From: Fagopyrum homotropicum
Taxonomy: Eukaryota; Streptophyta; Magnoliopsida; Caryophyllales; Polygonaceae
Assembly: GCA_033239125.1 (NCBI GenBank)
Contig: BSWB01000004.1
Span: 83,790,501 to 83,854,500, forward strand
DNA: 64,000 bases
Reading direction: 5' to 3'
A program made the translations under genes and the position numbers. Positions 57,333-64,000 of this stretch are shown one piece after another (position 1 is the stretch's first letter; each line of letters opens with the position of its first letter). A model generated the notes under the pieces. The model was not told where the DNA came from. It saw only the letters and a list, made by a program, of their open reading frames with translations, and searched no databases.

Positions 57333-60271
57333 TGTAACACCCCAAATCCTGAGAACTCGGGGAGCTACTGGTTAGGACCTCACATTGGGTCCCGACCTTA
57401 GTTTGACAACAATTTAACTTGGATCTTACAACAAGGCACAAAAGTATTTAAAATATTTGAAAACTTTAAACAATATATACATGAAGAATATGTATCAGCT
57501 TTACAAAGCAAAGGTACCAAAACGACATATATGAAGAACATAAGACATTCCCGTCCCCAACTAAATGAGTACGTGGACCCGGCTGACCATTCCCCCCGAA
57601 TCTCTCTACAACTGTTTTAACCTGCAAGACATCTACAAGCGGTATAAAACCGTTAGATAACATTCTATGCATAAATATAAAGGTAAAAGCACAAACACAC
57701 AACATACACAATCAACATGCAACACTCAATCCTTTTATTATATTTAATTAGGTGATAAGTTATTACTAATGATACTTATTTTGTGACACGAGGGATTCCC
57801 AAACCTCGCCCCTGTCCCCGTTTACCAACGTGGAATGGTACTAATGCATTTGACCGTCTACCGGACTGGGCTGGTCGCAGGGAACCTCCTAGACTCTCGC
57901 AAGAGCTAGGCAGATGATGTCACGACCCGTTATCATACACTTGGGTCAATTACGTAAATAATAAAGTCGGCCTAATCCGGTTTTGTTGTTTATCATAACT
58001 AACAAACACCACTCATACACATTACACTCATACAAGAAGCCAGCTAAGTAAGTCCGTGGACTTACCTGAATCAGATCTTGACTTTCTAATTCGCAAATCG
58101 ATCTGTACAGTAGGAATTCAGTGGCCTGTCAAAGGAGGCAAGTGTGTCAGCACACTTTCTAGGTGATTAGAAGTCTAAGACTTCTAAGATAGTAGGTCTT
58201 AATAGAACGGAATTGATTACATTATTAATTTATGGTAAAATGACTATTTTACCCTTGGTCTCGAAACTTCCAAAAATTCCCTAATTCATGCCTAAACTCT
58301 TATTTGAGACTAAAGAGTCATATTCTAACTCCTAAAGATGAGTTTGGTTACAAATTGGCAATTTACCCATTTCCCTATTTTCGGAAAGATCGTTAAGGTC
58401 TAACTTTGGCTTCAAATATAAAATTCGAATAATCTTATAAAAATTCCAAAATAATTCCCCAGATCATCTATGATATCTCATCTACTCCTAGGAGCAAGAA
58501 TTTCTTAAAACTGTTCAACCATCACTTCTACAAAAATTTCCAGAGTTGGTTACAACACTTAACGAACAACACATTGTCTTAACTTTGAAAAATCATAACT
58601 CCTAAACTACTAGCTGGATTTATCCCAAATTTTGATACGTTCTACTATAAAATCTTATCTATAATATATCCAAAATTCAGCCGCAAAGGAGATCAAAATC
58701 CTATTTAAAACTATCTCACAAAACCGAATTTCAGCACAACAGAAAAACTGCTTATGACTAAATCTTTGAAAAATCATAAATTACAAACCACTCGCTGGAT
58801 ACTTCTCAAATTTTAATATGTTCTACAACAATATGTCAACTATATCATATCCAAAATTCAAGCCCAACGGAGATCAATAGCTTATTCAAAACCATCTCAC
58901 AAAACAGCATCACTTGCTGTTTTCTTCAACACTCAGCACATACATACAAACTACATGAGGCGTCAACTTTGGAACAAATTAACTCTCAAACCGTAGCTCC
59001 GATTCCTCTCAAATTTTAGTATGTTATACTATACAATATCGACTAAAATATATCCGAAAATCAGAAGTAAAGGTGGAGTCTAACCTACCCAAAACTGGAC
59101 CGACGTTGACTGATTGTCACTTCCGCAAATTCAGAAAATGCCTCAGCTTTTCAAGCTATCTTCCGAGGCTGTTGGGTACGGCTTGGAGACACAACGGGGT
59201 TCACATCAGCATATAAATATTAAGGTTAAAGCCAGAGAAAGACCAAGAAAGGATGGGTATGGATCTTACTCGATTCTAGGGTTGATTGTATGCAAAACCA
59301 AGTCCTGAGACGAATAGCCTGTGCAGAAGAGATTCCTGGAGGCTAGCAAAGAGGCGTTTTGTGTGCTGCACCAGGAGGAGATGCCAAGGCCTCCCTTGCT
59401 GCTCGTGTGCCATCAAAGAGAAGCGTTTTGCATGCTGCACCAGGAGGAGAAAGCTTGGACATTGTCTCCAGGAAGCGCAACCGGTTTGAGGATGTCGTCC
59501 TTGTCGGATCTAGGCGCTGGTGCACGCGACACAAATGAGGCGGCTGCAGCAAGAGTCTCCGTTGCTGTTGTCGATCCAGTGCAGAAGAGAGAGAAGGTCC
59601 ATGGCTGCTGCTTGGTGGATGAAGGAGGAGAGACGTGAAGAGACTTGGCGTGCAGCTGTTCACAAGGGAGCTAGGGCAAGACGTCTCTCATAGTTGGGCC
59701 GAGTAGCAGCAGGTACGTGGGCTGGCGCTGGAGCTGAGCAGGGATGGGCTTGAGTTCGGGCTGCTTCTGGCTGTAGCAGAGGAAGAGTGGGCTGCGAACT
59801 GGCTGAAAACAAGGTAGGGATAGTGGGCTGAAAGAGTTGTCTTGGCTTTGTCACAGCCTTGTCAAAACGTGTCCTGGCCTTGTCATGGTCTTGTCTCAGC
59901 CTTGTCGAAATCTCGTCTCAGCCTTGTCATGATCTCGTCTAAAGTCATCGTTACGAATTAATTATAAGAATTAGGGTTTGATATAATTCTATCATTTTAT
60001 GTGAATTAAATTCTACATAAAATGATAAATAATTATAAGAATTAGAATTTGATATAATTCTATCATTTTATGTGAATTAAATTCTACATAAAATGATAAA
60101 TAATTATAAGAATTAGGGTTTGATATAATTCTATCATTTTATGTGAATTAAATTCTACATAAAATGATAAAATTTGTGAAGGAAGAAATACTCGATAGAA
60201 TAGGAAACCGACAACGGCTCGAAGTCCGATTTGATTTGGAATTAAACGGAATAAAAATTCCGGATATTACA
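57333..60271 (-). repeat. LTR of Tekay-like element H
   Basis: 2939 bp from TGTAACACCCCAAATCC to CCGGATATTACA. It is related to the G LTR in its first 600 bp (ACCTCACATTGGGTCCCGACC, AGAGCTAGGCAG, TATCATACACTTGGG) but strongly diverged elsewhere. It contains a GC-rich block at 59280-59860 in the same relative place as in G, and three 71-bp repeats. Since a PPT-like GGGGG tract and the FRDE-type palindrome follow on the right, it is a 3' LTR of a minus-strand element. Confidence 0.82.
59960..60171. repeat. Three tandem 71-bp AT-rich repeats, each with an inverted repeat
   Basis: Units start at 59960, 60031 and 60102 and are almost identical. Each holds ATCATTTTATGTGAATT and a nearly exact reverse complement immediately after, so each could form a hairpin. 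It lies close to the outer end of the H LTR. Confidence 0.93.
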
Positions 60272-60447
60272 TCATTACCCCCTTAAAATAAGTTTCGTCC
60301 CGAAACTTAGAACAAGGTACTTAATTAAACGACTTCCATAAATAAACTGGTATGTCCTAGTCTCACTAAATTTTTATTTGTTTCCTAAACTTCTTTAACC
60401 CTATCAAAGCGTAACGAAAAAAAAAAAAAAAAAAACTGGTCGTTACA
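60272..60447 (-). other. Element H polypurine end and a second LTR-like junction
   Basis: After the H LTR: a PPT-like tract and the palindrome at 60290-60308, then about 110 bp of unassigned sequence, a run of 19 A (60417-60435), and CTGGTCGTTACA at 60436-60447. The last resembles another LTR start (minus strand TGTAACGACCAG). The short piece may be a remnant of a third Tekay-like LTR (I). Confidence 0.45.
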
Positions 60448-63400
60448 TCGATTCCCCCCCGAAATAAGTTTCGTCCCGAAACTTAGGGTAAGACAATCCT
60501 GATCGGCCTTTAAGACACCAAATGGGTGTGTTTGATCACTACACAAAACTCTCGTCGTTTCCACATCTAAGTATCCCGCACATCAAGGTTATCAAAAGAA
60601 TACATCACTGACTAAACACTAAGTCATGAAATAAACAAGCAATCAAACAATATCACACATACAAGGTCAAGCCCTAACTAGTCACTCCCGAGGTTACAAC
60701 TATCGCTACATGGGTCTTTGAAAGGTTACGTCTCTTACTATCTCCAATCTTAGGTAGCCTTATCGGATTTTCATAAAACCACTAAATCTTAAATCTTTTC
60801 AGGTACTTAGATCACAAGCGTATGTTACCACGTTCTACAGTGGTTACCGGACATCTCACTGGTATCATCCGGCTCAACTGTTTGATCCTCTAATATGATA
60901 ACCTAACCCGTGTCTGGTAGGTATCTCTCCAACTGAAATTCTCAAACTCAGTTCCCAAACTTAGTCTCCATGGAAAACTGAAGTTCTAGATCCTTTGATG
61001 ACCCTACGGAAAATGATCTATTCAAATTTCTTCCCTTCGTTATGACCACATGCTTACGGCCTTCTGAAGAGGTTCTGACTACCCACTCAGGCCAAAGGTC
61101 TTTGACATCCACCAACACTTACCAAATTCCCCATGCTCTTCGTATCACGACCCACATGGTCTTGTCTTTTAATATTACTCAGTCATCATGTTCCTTAGGT
61201 ACGGAATTGTCACCCTTACCCTTTTCAGGTCTAATACTCAAGACAATTAAAAATCAAATCTAGTGGTTATCCTCTTTGTTCACTTGGCTTTATTATATTA
61301 TTTATAGATCTCTAATATATTGTTTGCTCCAACTTAGGCTTCTCACACATTTTCTAAGATCTTAAATGAAATAGAATAAGTCCAAAATGACGGTATTAGA
61401 CACAAAGTGATCTCATATCACCTGTATTTGTTAATAACTACTCAATAAATGTTAACATATCATCAGCAGTGCGCTCTTTTATCCACGATTGTTACCAGCC
61501 CGATAGTATCCCCCTAACTCAAAACGCAACTAGGCTCTGTTTCGACATAACATTACACATAAAATCTACTCCGTGATTATGCTTTCTTTAAGCACTGTTA
61601 CTAGGTTGCAAGTATGCTCCTGTCGCTTCTCTCTCTTATGTATCTTCGACTCAAGATGACAGTTACTCACTTGGAGCTTTCTAGTGCAGGACATGCACAA
61701 TACTTTTATTACCTCATTAATTCTTTCCTAATCCATCCCGAAAACTCACTCTAGAGTATTCCATTAGTATGAAATTCCAAAACTACTTGTCTGGCAACCT
61801 GTAGCAAAGCAGTCACTCTTCACTTGGATCCATAATAGGGTACCAGTCTCCTTCTATTACCTCTACCTGCACATAAATTTCCGTACAACATTTTGAGTAA
61901 CTCCACATAGCCTATCTCACGTTCCTTCCAACTAGAATGCATTTCACAAACTATCACCATCTTAAACTCGACGCGACATCCCTCAACACCCTTGAGCTTC
62001 TTGATTTGTGGGTTTGGACCCACCACGCTTCCGCTGCGCCACTCTGATTATTTTGTTGTTTCCCGTAATCATAAGGTTGTGTTTTGTCAGTCCAAAATGA
62101 TTAACCGGATGAAGTACAAAGTACTTTCCTTACTTTGTCTTCTTGAAATAAGGTCATGATTGGAAAACAACCATCTTCCGTTTACTTCCTTAATTCTTTT
62201 AAAACGGATCCAAACTACCAGACTCGACCGGAGTTTGATCTTAACCAGCCAAGAAGTAACCTCTAACACGATTCTCTATACCCTTAGTTGTCTAAGAAGA
62301 TTGTTGTTGCGTACTTGAGGAAATCATTCCAGGCGTTGGTAAAGTTACTCCATAGATCCACAATCACAAATATCTCTTCGTAACGGCGCCTAACTCGTCA
62401 ATATCAAACAATACTTGCACGTCCTTGGTCGACATAGGTCAGTCTATAATTGACTTATCTCAATTTCATACCTCTACTGGTATTAAACTTTTGGTCTACA
62501 TCACCTACTAGATTTATCCTTTTATCCTTCTTTAGTTCGTCTTATCTTTCACTCTTCTACTTCCTTTGGGACAAATCTCTTTCTCAAGTCTCACTGTGCC
62601 ATTCACTTGACGTCAAAAGTCATTTCTAACACTCCACGATAGATGGTAAACGTCTTGTAGTTCCGATGACTTTTAATTACATCCCAATTGTAGTCCCTTT
62701 ACAGGGACCATCTATGTTGATGACCTATGTTCTGTTATAAATGGGGTTACCTTGGACTCTTTAGTCCACCACACAATTCTCACAAGCACAGGTTCCTTAA
62801 TCGGCGTTGTTTGTAATATTTCCTTCCAAATCTCTATTGACTATGTTACCGGGCTTCGATCCTTTCGATACTGGCGTTGTGATTCTTCTTAGAATTCTTA
62901 TCTTGAAAGAAGACAAAATGTCTCCTGGCTTGTGAATTCTATCTTTCGCTCTTACATTAAGTTGTAAGTCTCCAGTCCATGTTAATTGTGATCTGTCAAA
63001 ATTTCCTTAGCTAGTAGGTAAACAGTTGCTCACAATAATCCTTTTATACTTCTTTAGTTCGTTCTACCTTCCACCCTTCGGCTTCTTATAGCTAACTCCA
63101 TTTCTCTAGTCGATTGTGTCATTCATCTGGCATAAATAGTCGTTTCAAGTTTCCACGATAGCTTGCAACCGTCTTTGAAATTATTATGGCCGAAATGATC
63201 ATCCACTTGCAGACCTTTTGCATGGACCATCTGTGTTGGTGGCTTAGGTCCCGTCATAATTCGGGTTACCCTGGACTCTCGAGTCTAGCAAGGTCGTTCT
63301 CCCATACAGATTTCTTCACTGGTGTTGGTGGTAATATCGCCTTCCTGAAGCTCCGTTGACCCTGCTACAGGCTTCCATTCTTTGATATTGGCGTCGCGGT

Positions 63401-64000
63401 TTCTTTCAAACTTCTTATATCTCTGAGGAGGTCAAAACCTCCCCACGCTTGTGGGGTCTGCCTTTTCGCTTTTACACTCAATTGTAGGTCTTCATTCCGT
63501 GCACCTTAGATTCTCACACCCGGATTGACACTTTGTCTCTTCTGGTTTCTCATGCCCCTAATGGTCTATGGGGCATCCGCCTCGATTATAATGTCCTTGA
63601 TTCCGTAATCTTGGTTATACTCAATTCTACTTGTCCTGTTCCAATATTTTTATCTCTACTCCACACTCTTGTAGTCTCTTGCATGGTTCTTCTAGTTCCG
63701 TCTTTCGGCCTCGTATGCCTGAGTTCCTTGTACGATCTTCTATTCCTTCTATCTGAGTTAACTCGGGAATTCTTCTTCATTTGATTGTACTTATGGTCAA
63801 AATTAACTCCACATCTTTACTTCTTCGCCTATTAGTTCTTTAAATGGTTAACAAGGGTTACTAGGACGCTCATCCGAGTATAATATTTGATACAAGGTCC
63901 GAGTCCTTTTTCTCCTGTTGAAAACTCTTCAAGTCTGCTACCGATTTATCATGAGGCGATAATCGCTTCAAGATATCACAACTAAAGGATATAATATATC
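60448..64000 (-). other. Decayed interior of element H or I
   Basis: Begins with a G-rich (minus strand) tract and the palindrome AAGTTTCGTCCCGAAACTT at 60467-60485, as at the 3' end of G, so it is read as the 3' interior of a minus-strand Tekay-like element. I found no recognisable protein motif and no long frame in 60486-64000. It contains a diverged tandem repeat at 62516-63530. Confidence 0.5.
62516..63530. repeat. Diverged tandem repeat, unit about 522 bp, two copies
   Basis: Unit 1 starts at 62516 (ATCCTTTTATCCTTCTTTAG) and unit 2 at 63038 (ATCCTTTTATACTTCTTTAG). Matching landmarks in order include GGACCATCTATGTTG / GGACCATCTGTGTTG, GGGTTACCTTGGACTCT / GGGTTACCCTGGACTCT and a CGATCC/CCATTC-TTTCGATA/TTTGATA block. 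Identity is moderate with small indels. Confidence 0.8.

Overview
This 64 kb window looks like plant nuclear DNA, most likely pericentromeric or centromere-flanking heterochromatin of a flowering plant, probably a eudicot. I could not identify the species. I found no host gene, tRNA, rRNA or CRISPR array. Almost every base that can be assigned belongs to nested LTR retrotransposons, plus one hAT DNA transposon, one MITE and one complex tandem repeat. The main families are: a chromovirus resembling the CRM lineage (three copies, here CRM-A1, A2 and A3; initiator-Met PBS, pol frame running into the 3' LTR); related but different chromovirus fragments (here C, E and F); Athila-type elements (tRNA-Asp PBS, FMDD reverse transcriptase); and Tekay/Del-like elements with about 2.9 kb LTRs (G, G2, H and a possible I). 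These names are local labels.

Layout. 1-2074: gag start, PBS and 5' LTR of a minus-strand Athila element whose remainder lies off the left edge; it is inserted in CRM-A1. 2075-6575: plus-strand pol and 3' LTR of CRM-A1, itself inserted in an LTR of element F. 6576-9519: LTR end, PBS, leader with a long TA-rich microsatellite, and a duplicated, scrambled gag start of F. 9520-10342 and 16236-18261: minus-strand element C (RT, protease and gag), split by CRM-A2 (10343-16235). 19207-20107 and 31729-32315, continuing at 42818 to about 43030: plus-strand element E (integrase, pol tail, LTR), split first by a tandem Athila pair sharing an LTR (20109-31728) and then by full-length CRM-A3 (32316-42812, TSD TTCAT). 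CRM-A3 carries a hAT transposon (39403-42529, TSD GAGCAGAT) in its 5' LTR. 43031-43398: end of a Tekay-like LTR. 43399-46815: tandem array with a period of about 1.41 kb, built in part from units of about 190 bp and carrying a MITE. 46816-57332: Tekay-like element G with two LTRs, a decayed interior, and the start of a tandem partner G2. 57333-64000: LTR and decayed interior of a related element H, and possibly another (I), inserted in G2.

Function. No element in the window has an intact full set of genes. The most complete coding frame is the Athila gag-protease-RT frame (27359 to 23151), broken by only two TGA codons, but it has no RNase H or integrase. Several defects are shared between copies: the RNase H frameshift in CRM-A1 and A3, and the missing Athila RNase H/integrase in both tandem copies. 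This suggests that defective elements were amplified, either in trans or by segmental duplication. I saw no convincing new biological system. The most interesting signals are the coding 36-bp repeat inside the CRM-A LTR, the shared-LTR tandems of two unrelated families, the hAT with palindromic subterminal blocks and a perfect 62-bp inverted repeat, and the higher-order tandem array.
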